Below, in pieces: positions 55,096-64,000 of a stretch of 64,000 nt of DNA. Each line of letters opens with the position of its first letter. Position 1 is the stretch's first letter. This DNA is from Phytopseudomonas argentinensis (GTDB lineage Bacteria > Pseudomonadota > Gammaproteobacteria > Pseudomonadales > Pseudomonadaceae), in assembly GCF_900113905.1 (NCBI RefSeq), contig NZ_FORC01000001.1, positions 62,001-126,000 on the forward strand, read 5' to 3'. A program made the position numbers and the translations under genes. The notes under the pieces are model-generated. The model saw only the letters and a program-made list of their open reading frames with translations. It was not told the origin of the DNA and made no database searches.

Positions 55096-56025
55096 TCAGA
55101 CCAGCTTTTCCAGCTCCGGTACGGCTTCGAACAGGTCGGCCACCAGCCCGTAGTCGGCCACCTGGAAGATCGGCGCCTCCTCGTCCTTGTTGATCGCGAC
55201 GATCACCTTGGAGTCCTTCATGCCCGCCAGATGCTGGATCGCGCCGGAGATGCCGACGGCGATATACAGCTGCGGCGCGACGATCTTGCCGGTCTGGCCG
55301 ACCTGCATGTCGTTGGGCACGAAGCCGGCGTCGACCGCGGCGCGGGAAGCACCCACCGCAGCGCCGAGCTTGTCGGCCAGGGTGTACAGGTGCTTGAAGT
55401 TGTCACCATTCTGCATGCCGCGGCCGCCGGACACGACGATCTTGGCAGCGGTCAGTTCCGGACGATCGGACTTGGCAAGCTCTTCACCGACGAACGCCGA
55501 CTTGCCGGCGTCGCCGCCTGCCGAAACGTTCTCGATGGCAGCGGAGCCGCCTTCGGCCGCCACGGCGTCAAAGCCGGTGGCACGCACGGTGATCACTTTC
55601 ACCGCAGCCGACGACTGCACGGTGGCGATGGCGTTGCCGGCATAGATCGGCCGCTTGAAGGTGTCCGGGCTTTCCACGGAAACGATCTCGGAGATCTGGT
55701 CGACGTCCAGCTGCGCGGCGACGCGCGGCAGGATGTTCTTGCCGTTGCTGGTAGCGGCAGCCAGTACGTGGCTGTAGCTCTTGCCCAGCTCGGCCACCAG
55801 CGGCGCGACGTTTTCCGGCAGCTGATGAGCGAAGGCAGCGTTGTCGGCGACCAGCACCTTGGCCACGCCAGCGATCTTGGCAGCGACTTCGGCAACGGCG
55901 CCAACGCCCTGGCCGGCAACCAGCACATGGATGTCACCACCGATCTTCTGGGCAGCGCCAACGGTGTTCAGGGTGGCAGGTGCCAGCGCGGAATTGGTGT
56001 TTTCAGCGATAACCAGGATAGTCAT
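55096..56025 (-). CDS. etfA: Electron transfer flavoprotein alpha subunit
   Basis: 309 residues with FAD-binding motifs [31 protein letters not shown] and [20 protein letters not shown]. With EtfB it carries electrons from acyl-CoA and other dehydrogenases to ETF:quinone oxidoreductase. The ATG overlaps the etfB stop by one base (TAATG). Confidence 0.97.
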   Translation of the reverse strand: MTILVIAENTNSALAPATLNTVGAAQKIGGDIHVLVAGQGVGAVAEVAAKIAGVAKVLVADNAAFAHQLPENVAPLVAELGKSYSHVLAAATSNGKNILPRVAAQLDVDQISEIVSVESPDTFKRPIYAGNAIATVQSSAAVKVITVRATGFDAVAAEGGSAAIENVSAGGDAGKSAFVGEELAKSDRPELTAAKIVVSGGRGMQNGDNFKHLYTLADKLGAAVGASRAAVDAGFVPNDMQVGQTGKIVAPQLYIAVGISGAIQHLAGMKDSKVIVAINKDEEAPIFQVADYGLVADLFEAVPELEKLV

Positions 56026-56774
56026 TAGATCACCTTCGCTTCGGTTTTCAGTTTCTCGACCAGTTCGGCGACCGACTTGACCTTGATACCGGCACCACGT
56101 GCCGCAGGCGCCTCGACCTTGATGGTCTTGACGGTGGATGCAGTGGAAACGCCCAGCGCGTCAGGCGTCAGGGTTTCCAGCGGCTTCTTCTTGGCCTTCA
56201 TGATGTTCGGCAGCGAGGCGTAGCGCGGCTCGTTCAGGCGCAGGTCGGTGGTGACGATGGCCGGCAGATTCAGGGCAACGGTTTGCAGACCGCCGTCGAT
56301 CTCACGGGTCACGTTGGCCTTGTCACCGCTGACTTCCACCTTGGAGGCGAAGGTGCCCTGGGCATAGCCGGTCAGGGCAGCGAGCATCTGGCCGGTCTGG
56401 TTGTTGTCGCTGTCGATGGCCTGCTTGCCGAGAATGACCAGCTGCGGCTGCTCCTTGTCGACCACGGCCTTGAGCAGCTTGGCGACGGCCAGGGAATTCA
56501 GCTCGTCAGCCGACTCGACCAGCACGGCACGATCGGCACCCAGCGCCAGGGCGGTGCGCAGTTGCTCCTGCGCCTGGGCCGGGCCGATGGAAACGACCAC
56601 GATCTCGCTGGCGACGCCCTTCTCTTTCAGACGTACGGCTTCTTCAACGGCGATTTCACAGAAAGGGTTCATCGACATCTTGACGTTGGCAAGATCGACG
56701 CCGCTGTTGTCCGGCTTGACGCGAACCTTGACGTTGTAATCGACCACTCGTTTGACAGCTACAAGAACCTTCAT
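56025..56774 (-). CDS. etfB: Electron transfer flavoprotein beta subunit
   Basis: 249 residues starting [19 protein letters not shown], with the AMP-binding region and the recognition loop [17 protein letters not shown] contacting dehydrogenases. An upstream in-frame start at 56840 is not used in the family; GAGGAATCC precedes the chosen ATG. Confidence 0.97.
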   Translation of the reverse strand: MKVLVAVKRVVDYNVKVRVKPDNSGVDLANVKMSMNPFCEIAVEEAVRLKEKGVASEIVVVSIGPAQAQEQLRTALALGADRAVLVESADELNSLAVAKLLKAVVDKEQPQLVILGKQAIDSDNNQTGQMLAALTGYAQGTFASKVEVSGDKANVTREIDGGLQTVALNLPAIVTTDLRLNEPRYASLPNIMKAKKKPLETLTPDALGVSTASTVKTIKVEAPAARGAGIKVKSVAELVEKLKTEAKVI

Positions 56775-56967
56775 GGATTCCTCGTTACTCTCCGGTGAAT
56801 AGGAATGTCGCCAGAAGCGAGCATGCGGTGATGCAGACAAGCGACCTTCAGCCCAGACGACGAGCGCAAAACCGCCCGTATCTTGACCGTACGACCTAGC
56901 TCGGTCAATACAACTGGCTGCGAGCCATTCGTGTTGTAGCCGGATTCTAGCAGGCCTACAGAAAATT

Positions 56968-57012
56968 CAAACAAACGTTTGTATTGGCCCTGATCCGGGC
57001 TCGCTATATACT
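56968..57012. promoter_or_regulatory. Predicted PsrA operator and ETF:QO promoter
   Basis: CAAAC-AAAC-GTTTG (56968-56981) fits the PsrA motif (C/GAAAC-N4-GTTTG/C), the fatty-acid-responsive TetR regulator known to act on etf genes in P. aeruginosa. TTGGCC (56984) and TATACT (57007) with a 17-bp spacer form a sigma-70 promoter for the plus gene. The site lies in the 308-bp gap 56775-57082 between divergent genes and could control both; nothing else is evident there. Confidence 0.7.
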
Positions 57013-57082
57013 GCGCGAGCGTGCCTCGGGAAGGATGCCGGCCCGCCATGAAAATTAGAGAGCCTTGATGAGGAGATAGCCC

Positions 57083-58747
<1,665 letters not shown>

Positions 58748-58751
58748 AATC

Positions 58752-58777
58752 AAAAAGGCTCCCTCGGGAGCCTTTTT
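58752..58777. terminator. Bidirectional terminator after ETF:QO
   Basis: AAAAAGGCTCCC-TC-GGGAGCCTTTTT between convergent genes. Confidence 0.94.
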
Positions 58778-58785
58778 CTTGGCCG

Positions 58786-59352
58786 CTACTCCAGCGGCCC
58801 AATGGGAAAGAACACCCCGCCGCTCCACACACCCAGCCAGGGCCGGCCATCGATTTCACGCTGCTGCGCCAGTTCCACCAACTGATAGAACAGGTTGCGG
58901 TGAATCAGCGCTTCCAGATTAGCGCGGATATGCACGTAGGGTGAAGGCTCTTGGGTCTGCGCATCCAGCTCGACCCGCAGCGGGTGCTCGGCACCGGCCT
59001 CGACCTCATCGCCAACGTTGGTGACGAACTTCAGCAGCTGGGTTTCGCCCTGCCCGCTCACCTGCATGGTCACCGCCACGAAGGGGGCGTCATCGACCGT
59101 GATGCCGACCTTTTCCACCGGAGTGACCAGGAAGTAGTCATCGCCATCGCGGCGGATGATGGTCGAGAACAACCGCACCATCGCCGGCCGCCCGATTGGC
59201 GTGCCCATGTAGAACCATGAACCGTCACGGGCGATACGCATGTCGATGTCGCCGCAGAAATCAGGATTCCACAGATGCACCGGCGGCATGCCCTTGCTGC
59301 CTGCCGGCGGGATCTGCGCCAGCAGATCGCCGGCCTTGTCGCCCTTGCTCAT
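58786..59352 (-). CDS. DUF1285 family protein
   Basis: 188 residues from [11 protein letters not shown]; the longer frame start is unsupported. [50 protein letters not shown] and [14 protein letters not shown] are typical DUF1285 sequence. Function unknown; commonly near housekeeping genes in pseudomonads. GAGGCGATG provides the ribosome site. Confidence 0.88.
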   Translation of the reverse strand: MSKGDKAGDLLAQIPPAGSKGMPPVHLWNPDFCGDIDMRIARDGSWFYMGTPIGRPAMVRLFSTIIRRDGDDYFLVTPVEKVGITVDDAPFVAVTMQVSGQGETQLLKFVTNVGDEVEAGAEHPLRVELDAQTQEPSPYVHIRANLEALIHRNLFYQLVELAQQREIDGRPWLGVWSGGVFFPIGPLE

Positions 59353-59365
59353 CGCCTCTCCCGAG

Positions 59366-59971
59366 TTATCGGCTGAAACCCAGGAGTGTACGCGCATAAT
59401 CCTCGAGCGGCGCCCGGATCAGATCCTCGGGCCTGGCGTCGTAGAAGGTCAGAAACCCGCCGCGGCTGCGAATGCGCGCGGTGTCCACCAGAAACCGGGT
59501 GTTGGTTTCGATCAGCATCAGTTGCAGCACGCTACGGTCGGTGCCCAGGCGCTCGAACTCCTCCTGATCTTCCCATTCCTCCAGGGTACCGATGCGATCA
59601 TCGGCATAGGCGAAGCGGGTATAGAGCAGATAGTGGGCGCCAGCGGCCCGCGCCTCGGCCAAAGCCTCATCGAGGCCGACCGGCGCCTTCGCCCTTCTCA
59701 CCATGGGAAAGTACTCGACGAAGCCGCTAAAGGCTTCCTCGGCGACCACGTTGGGCCGCGGGTAGGCATGCTTGCCGGTCGGGGTGAAAGGCCCCTGGGC
59801 GATATAGATGAACGAGTCGGCCTGCAGGCGCCAGGATGCCGAGCGGCGGACCTTGCTGTAGTCCAGCACGCCCGCATCGCGCAAGTGATAGGTGGCGCCA
59901 TCGGCCATGTCGCTGACGTTCATGCAGCCAGCCAGGCTCAGCACGAAGGCCAGGGCGAACAGGTTACGCAT
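59366..59971 (-). CDS. DUF4823-like lipoprotein
   Basis: 201 residues with lipobox LAGC (Cys 16). The mature part ([60 protein letters not shown]) resembles DUF4823 lipoproteins of Pseudomonas. Same strand, 13 bp before the DUF1285 gene, probable operon. Role unknown. Confidence 0.85.
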   Translation of the reverse strand: MRNLFALAFVLSLAGCMNVSDMADGATYHLRDAGVLDYSKVRRSASWRLQADSFIYIAQGPFTPTGKHAYPRPNVVAEEAFSGFVEYFPMVRRAKAPVGLDEALAEARAAGAHYLLYTRFAYADDRIGTLEEWEDQEEFERLGTDRSVLQLMLIETNTRFLVDTARIRSRGGFLTFYDARPEDLIRAPLEDYARTLLGFSR

Positions 59972-60070
59972 ATGAAATCTCCCGACACCGGTGACGGAAA
60001 ACCGGCGAATGACTGCTCTAAGCAGATTTCGCGCCAGGAGTCATGGGCGGCCCGAGCAGGCCGCGCGCAC

Positions 60071-60709
60071 TCAGGTAGGAGGCGTTTCGCTGTCGCGCTT
60101 GCGCTTGTTGCCCATGCGCACGCCGATGTCCATCAGGAACTGGAAGAAGCCTTCCTGATCCTCGAGCACATTGCTCCAGAACGGCGAGTGATAGAGCGCC
60201 ACGGCGCCATGCACCAGCGCCCAGGCGGCGCAGTAGTGGAAGTATGGCGGCACGTCTTCGAGCTTGCCCTCGGCGATACGGCCCTTGATCAGCTGGGTCA
60301 GCCGCTCGAAATTCGAGGCGCGGATGCTGTGCAACTGCTCGACCAGCTCCGGCACCTGGTTGCCCTTGACCACCTTCTCTTCCAGGCGATCGAACAGGCG
60401 GTAGCGTTGCGGATCGCGCATGCGGAATTCGAAATAGGCCCGCGACAAGGCTTCCTTGTCACGATCGATATCGGACGAATGCAACAGCTCGTTCAGGTCG
60501 CGCTCGTAGTCGAGCATCAAGCGCAGGTAGATTTCCGCCTTGGATTTGAAATGCTTGTAGATGGTGCCTTTGCCGATGCCCACGGCGTCGGCGATCATCT
60601 CCACGGTCACGCTGTCCTCACCCTGCTCGAGGAAGAGTTTCAGAGCGATATCGAGAATCTCCTGCTCGCGGCGGCGAAACTCACGGATCTTGCGGGGTTC
60701 TTTCTGCAT
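60071..60709 (-). CDS. TetR-family transcriptional regulator
   Basis: 212 residues from MQKEPRKIREFRRREQEIL. HTH at about 25-65 with recognition helix GIGKGTIYKHFKSKAEIY; helical ligand-binding C-terminal part. Corresponds in position to a TetR regulator next to the PAO1 etf/rgsA region. Divergent from the class V aminotransferase gene, a possible target. Confidence 0.93.
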   Translation of the reverse strand: MQKEPRKIREFRRREQEILDIALKLFLEQGEDSVTVEMIADAVGIGKGTIYKHFKSKAEIYLRLMLDYERDLNELLHSSDIDRDKEALSRAYFEFRMRDPQRYRLFDRLEEKVVKGNQVPELVEQLHSIRASNFERLTQLIKGRIAEGKLEDVPPYFHYCAAWALVHGAVALYHSPFWSNVLEDQEGFFQFLMDIGVRMGNKRKRDSETPPT

Positions 60710-60782
60710 AGGGAAATGACAAGGTCGGAATTCAAGTCCGCTATTATGCCCAACTAACGCCAAATTGCACGGATCACGCGAC

Positions 60783-61916
60783 ATGAATGCCATCATTGAC
60801 GAGTTTCCCCAGCCGGCCGATCTCTACTACCTCAATCACGCCGCGGTCGCCCCCTGGCCGGCGCGCGCCGCACGGGCCGTGGAGCGCTTCGCCCGGGAGA
60901 ATATCGCTACCGGCGCCCGTGACTATGCGCAGTGGCTGGTCACCGAGCGCACCCTGCGCGAGCGGCTGGCGCGGTTACTCAACGCCGCCTCGCGCGCCGA
61001 TATCGCGCTGGTCAAGAACACCTCCGAGGCGTTGTCCTTCGTGGCCTTTGGCCTGGACTGGCGTGAAGGCGATCAGGTGATCATCAGCAGCGAAGAATTC
61101 CCTTCCAACCGCATCGTCTGGGAAGCGTTGCGGCCACGCGGCGTGGAAGTGGTGCAGGTCGACCTGCAGGGCGACGATGCCGAAGGCGCCCTGCTCGCTG
61201 CCTGCACCCCGCGCACCCGCTTGATGGCCATCAGCGCCGTGCAGTACGCCAGTGGCCTGCGCCTCGACCTCGAGCGTCTGGGCGCCGGCTGCGAGCAACG
61301 AGGTGTGCTGCTGTGTATCGACGCCATCCAGCAACTGGGCGCCCTGGCCATGGACGTGCAGCGCAGCCGCTGCGCCTTCGCCATGGCCGACGGCCACAAA
61401 TGGATGCTCGGCCCGGAAGGCCTGGGCGTGTTCTATTGCCGCCAGGATCTGCGTGAACGGCTGGCCCTGCACGAATATGGCTGGCACATGCTCGAGCATG
61501 CCGGCGACTATGACCGCGACGACTGGGCGCCGGCCCGCAGCGCGCGGCGCTTCGAATGCGGCAGCCCCAATATGCTCGGCGCCATGGCACTGGAGGCCAG
61601 CCTGTCGCTGCTCGAGGAAGTGGGCATGCCAGAGGTCGAGCGCGCCCTGCACGAGCGGGTGCAATGGCTGCTCGATGGCCTGAACCAGATGACGGGCGTG
61701 CGCCTGCTCAGCGCCCAGGCGCCGGACAGGCGCGCCGGCATCGTCACCTTCACGGCAGACGCCTGGGACAATCGCCAACTGCACGAACGCCTCAAGGCCG
61801 AACAGATCATCTGCGCCCAGCGTGGTGGCGGCATTCGCCTGTCACCGCATTTCTATACCGAGGCACGGGTAATCGAGCACACCCTGCAGCGCGTGCGGGC
61901 GATCCTCGACGAATAG
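60783..61916 (+). CDS. Class V aminotransferase-fold enzyme
   Basis: 377 residues. YYLNHAAVAPWPARAARAVERF, KNTSEALSFVAFGLDW, SSEEFPSNRIVWEAL and the PLP lysine in ADGHKWMLGPEGLG identify the cysteine-desulfurase/selenocysteine-lyase-like family. No desulfurase catalytic Cys loop is evident, so another beta-elimination or transamination reaction is likely. ATG at 60783 chosen; an ATG six codons upstream has no support. Confidence 0.9.
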   Translation: MNAIIDEFPQPADLYYLNHAAVAPWPARAARAVERFARENIATGARDYAQWLVTERTLRERLARLLNAASRADIALVKNTSEALSFVAFGLDWREGDQVIISSEEFPSNRIVWEALRPRGVEVVQVDLQGDDAEGALLAACTPRTRLMAISAVQYASGLRLDLERLGAGCEQRGVLLCIDAIQQLGALAMDVQRSRCAFAMADGHKWMLGPEGLGVFYCRQDLRERLALHEYGWHMLEHAGDYDRDDWAPARSARRFECGSPNMLGAMALEASLSLLEEVGMPEVERALHERVQWLLDGLNQMTGVRLLSAQAPDRRAGIVTFTADAWDNRQLHERLKAEQIICAQRGGGIRLSPHFYTEARVIEHTLQRVRAILDE

Positions 61917-61996
61917 GCACTCAGAGTCGGCAGGAGTATTCCAAATCCGTTTAAAGACGCCATGGACGATGGCCGCGGATGACCAATACTCAAGCG

Positions 61997-62111
61997 TACC
62001 GGTGCGACATATCCCCCAAGTGTCGCAGCGGCCGAAGTGCCGAGGACCGCGCACTTCGTTCGACTCCTAATGGTCTTGACCCGGATTCCGTCCCGAAGCC
62101 GGGTTTTTTTT
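61997..62111 (+). ncRNA. rgsA: Predicted sRNA RgsA
   Basis: The gap 61917-62185 has no gene but ends in a strong terminator: CCCGG (62080) pairs with CCGGG (62099-62103), with an inner TTC/GAA pair, followed by eight T's (62104-62111). CAATACT at 61984-61990 differs in one base from the sigma-S -10 CTATACT, giving a transcript of about 115 nt. In PAO1 the sigma-S-dependent sRNA RgsA lies in this same interval, just before the tatD-pilZ-holB genes. Identity rests on position, size and promoter, not on an alignment; exact ends are estimates. Confidence 0.7.
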
Positions 62112-62185
62112 GTCTATCACTTGGCGGCCAGCCTTTTGCAACGGCGCAAGCGACGGCAGAACCGCTCGCGGTTTTCCTGGCTGCC

Positions 62186-62977
62186 TCAGGCGCCAGTGGC
62201 GACGCGCGCCAGCGGGAACAACCGCCGGAAGTTGTCGCCGGTTTGCTGCGCTAGGGTATCAAAGCTGACGCCACGCAACGATGCCAGGTACTCGGCGACG
62301 TCACGCACGTACTCCGGCAGGTTCGGCTTGCCACGGTGCGGCACCGGCGCCAGGTACGGCGAATCGGTCTCCACCAGCAGGCGGTCGGCGGGCACCTGGC
62401 GGGCGACCTCGCGCAGCGCCTCGGCGCTGCGGAAGGTGACGATGCCGGACAGCGAGATGTAGAAGCCGATATCCAGCGCCGCCCTGGCCATCTCCCAGTC
62501 TTCGGTGAAACAGTGCAGCACGCCGCCCTGGGGCAGCGCCGCTTCGCGCAGCAGCCTCAGGGTATCGGCACGGGCTTCACGGGTATGCACGATCACCGGC
62601 TTGCCGGTGATCTGCGCGGCCTGCAGGTGCAGGCGAAAGGCCTCCTGCTGCAGCGCGGCCGCCTCCGGCTCGTAGTGGTAATCCAGGCCCGTCTCGCCAA
62701 TGGCCACCACACCGGGGTGATCCAGCTCGGCGAGCAGCCAGTCCAGGGCCGGGGCGCTGCCGGGCTCGAGATCCAGCGGGTGAATGCCGACCGAGCAGTC
62801 GACATCGGCGTAGCGCCCCGCCAGCTCACGCACGGCAGCGGCATTGTCGGCGCTCACGCCGATGCACAGGAAGTGGCCGACGCCGCGGGCACGGGCGGCA
62901 GCCAGCGCGGCGTCCAGGGAACCGCCATGGGCGGCCAGGTCGAGACGGTCGAGGTGGCAGTGGGAATCGATGAGCAT
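62186..62977 (-). CDS. TatD-family metal-dependent hydrolase (YcfH-like)
   Basis: 263 residues. DSHCHLDRLD, GIHPLDLE, GETGLDYHY, PVIVHTREA, HCFTEDW and ETDSPYLAP give the complete two-metal TatD site. Members are 3'-5' DNA or RNA exonucleases or related hydrolases. Lies downstream of pilZ on the same strand, as in PAO1. Confidence 0.94.
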   Translation of the reverse strand: MLIDSHCHLDRLDLAAHGGSLDAALAAARARGVGHFLCIGVSADNAAAVRELAGRYADVDCSVGIHPLDLEPGSAPALDWLLAELDHPGVVAIGETGLDYHYEPEAAALQQEAFRLHLQAAQITGKPVIVHTREARADTLRLLREAALPQGGVLHCFTEDWEMARAALDIGFYISLSGIVTFRSAEALREVARQVPADRLLVETDSPYLAPVPHRGKPNLPEYVRDVAEYLASLRGVSFDTLAQQTGDNFRRLFPLARVATGA

Positions 62978-63065
62978 AAATCACAACCTTGAGCGGCAGG
63001 CGGGATGCGGCAGGTGACCTGGCAGGCCAAGGGGCCTGCCAGCCATGCCGGCGAGGGCGCCGCTG

Positions 63066-63422
63066 TTACATCGTATGGGTGGGGCGATCGGACTTGAGGG
63101 CGCCAGCCAGGTAGGTCTCGATCTTGTTGCGGGCGGTGTTATCGCCTTCGTTGAACTGCACACCTACGCCAGCGGCGCGGTTGCCCTGGGCGCCCTTGGG
63201 GGTGATCCATACCACCTTGCCGGCAACCGGAATCTTCTCCGGCTCGTCCATCAGGTTGAGCAGCATGAACACTTCATCACCGAGCTTGTAGCTCTTGTTG
63301 GTGGGAATGAACAGGCCGCCATTCTTGATGAAGGGCATGTAGGCGGCATACAGCACGGACTTGTCCTTGATGGTCAGGGACAGGATGCCGTTACGGGGTC
63401 CCAGATTAGGTGGCAAGTTCAT
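63066..63422 (-). CDS. pilZ: PilZ domain protein, type IV pilus assembly
   Basis: 118 residues, beginning MNLPPNLGPRNGILSLTIKD and including the barrel segment GGLFIPTNKSYKLGDEVFMLLNL. It lacks the RxxxR c-di-GMP-binding motif, as does canonical PilZ of P. aeruginosa, which acts in pilus assembly through PilB and FimX. Context holB-pilZ-tatD is the usual one. Confidence 0.95.
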   Translation of the reverse strand: MNLPPNLGPRNGILSLTIKDKSVLYAAYMPFIKNGGLFIPTNKSYKLGDEVFMLLNLMDEPEKIPVAGKVVWITPKGAQGNRAAGVGVQFNEGDNTARNKIETYLAGALKSDRPTHTM

Positions 63423-63455
63423 GCGTGATTCCTGATGTCGTGACGAGGGTCGATT

Positions 63456-64000
63456 CTAGCCCGGTCCAGGCAGGCTTGCCCACTGCACCAACAAGGCTTC
63501 GAGAAGCAGCACACGGTTGAGGTTGGCATTGCCCAACACTTTCTGGCGCTGCTGCAGCAACCAGTCCTGAATAGCCAGCACCTTCTCTTGCGCCGCCTTC
63601 TGCGCCAGGTACTGCACCACCTTGGCCATGTCCGTGGGGCCTAGCCCCCTCTCGTCCTGGGTCAGCTGATAACGCAGGATCAGCTGCGCCCAGTCACAGA
63701 ACCAGTCGAACAGCAGCGGCAGCGGTACGTCCTTCCAACCCTCGGCCAACTGGCTGGCCGATACCTGCTGTTTGTGCAGTTTCTTCACTCCGTCGACCAC
63801 CAGGGCGCGCTGCTCGCGTACGCCCTGCTCCTGCAACCTGGCAGCGGCCAGTGGCGAGCCCGCCGCCAGGTACAACAGCTCGCGGATTTCCTGCTCGCTG
63901 CAAGCGGGCAGGGTCTCGCCGAGCCATTGCAGGCTCATCGCCTCGCTGGGCAAGGGGCACGCCTGCTGCACGCAACGGCTCTTGATGGTCGGCAACAGAC
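63456..64000 (-). CDS. holB: DNA polymerase III delta' subunit, C-terminal part
   Basis: The frame is open to the window edge, so the N-terminal AAA+ part is outside. Visible: LPTIKSRCVQQACPLP (sensor region SRC motif) followed by the helical lid and collar domains (LLYLAAGSPLAAARLQEQG, NLNRVLLLEALLVQWASLP). HolB is part of the clamp loader. The gene is followed by pilZ after 33 bp. Confidence 0.93.
   Translation of the reverse strand, partial: LLPTIKSRCVQQACPLPSEAMSLQWLGETLPACSEQEIRELLYLAAGSPLAAARLQEQGVREQRALVVDGVKKLHKQQVSASQLAEGWKDVPLPLLFDWFCDWAQLILRYQLTQDERGLGPTDMAKVVQYLAQKAAQEKVLAIQDWLLQQRQKVLGNANLNRVLLLEALLVQWASLPGPG

Overview
The window is GC-rich, densely coded gammaproteobacterial DNA. 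Gene content and order point to Pseudomonas, probably near the P. mendocina/oleovorans lineage (species is inference). Two core blocks follow the order I remember from P. aeruginosa PAO1. One is sagS-ospR-gpx-msrB-alaA-(hypothetical)-htpX-(..)-tpm. The other is etfA/etfB-ETF:QO-(..)-TetR-(..)-rgsA-tatD-pilZ-holB.

Positions 1-27.7 kb hold the 3' part of a nonribosomal siderophore cluster. Three collinear NRPS genes, a PvdE-like peptide exporter, a type II thioesterase, an FhuF-type ferric-siderophore reductase and an SbmA/BacA-like ABC transporter are present. Active-site residues of the adenylation domains, read by eye, give Ser, Ser, Asp, probably 2,4-diaminobutyrate (Dab), and Asp. NRPS2 carries a C-terminal Fe(II)/2-oxoglutarate aspartyl beta-hydroxylase. 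Two catalytically degenerate condensation-superfamily domains, one beside each Asp module, look like the 'interface' domains known from beta-hydroxyaspartate siderophores. The predicted C-terminal peptide is ...Ser-D-Ser-(OH)Asp-Dab-(OH)Asp, a corrugatin-like composition. The start of the assembly line lies outside the window. At the distal end a second fhuF is truncated and fused to a frameshifted remnant of a TonB-dependent siderophore receptor.

At 27.9-28.4 kb a tandem tRNA array (Glu-Gly-Glu-Gly, minus strand) with promoter and terminator separates the siderophore region from core genes.

Positions 28.7-40.7 kb are mostly stress and housekeeping genes: free-Met-sulfoxide reductase with a DUF815 ATPase, the SagS-type hybrid kinase, the OspR/Gpx redox pair with a clear operator, MsrB, AlaA, HtpX, Tpm, a DODA-type dioxygenase and PabB. 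Positions 40.8-54 kb carry DeaD helicase with a long leader, a spermidine synthase-like protein, class II DAHP synthase, a CPBP protease, a VWA/ECF-sigma/anti-sigma-like operon, a MocR regulator and an OmpA/DUF4398 lipoprotein pair. Positions 54-64 kb hold the electron-transfer flavoprotein system (divergent etfBA and ETF:QO around a predicted PsrA site), small envelope proteins, a TetR regulator, a class V aminotransferase, the predicted RgsA sRNA, TatD, PilZ and the C-terminal part of HolB (cut by the window edge).
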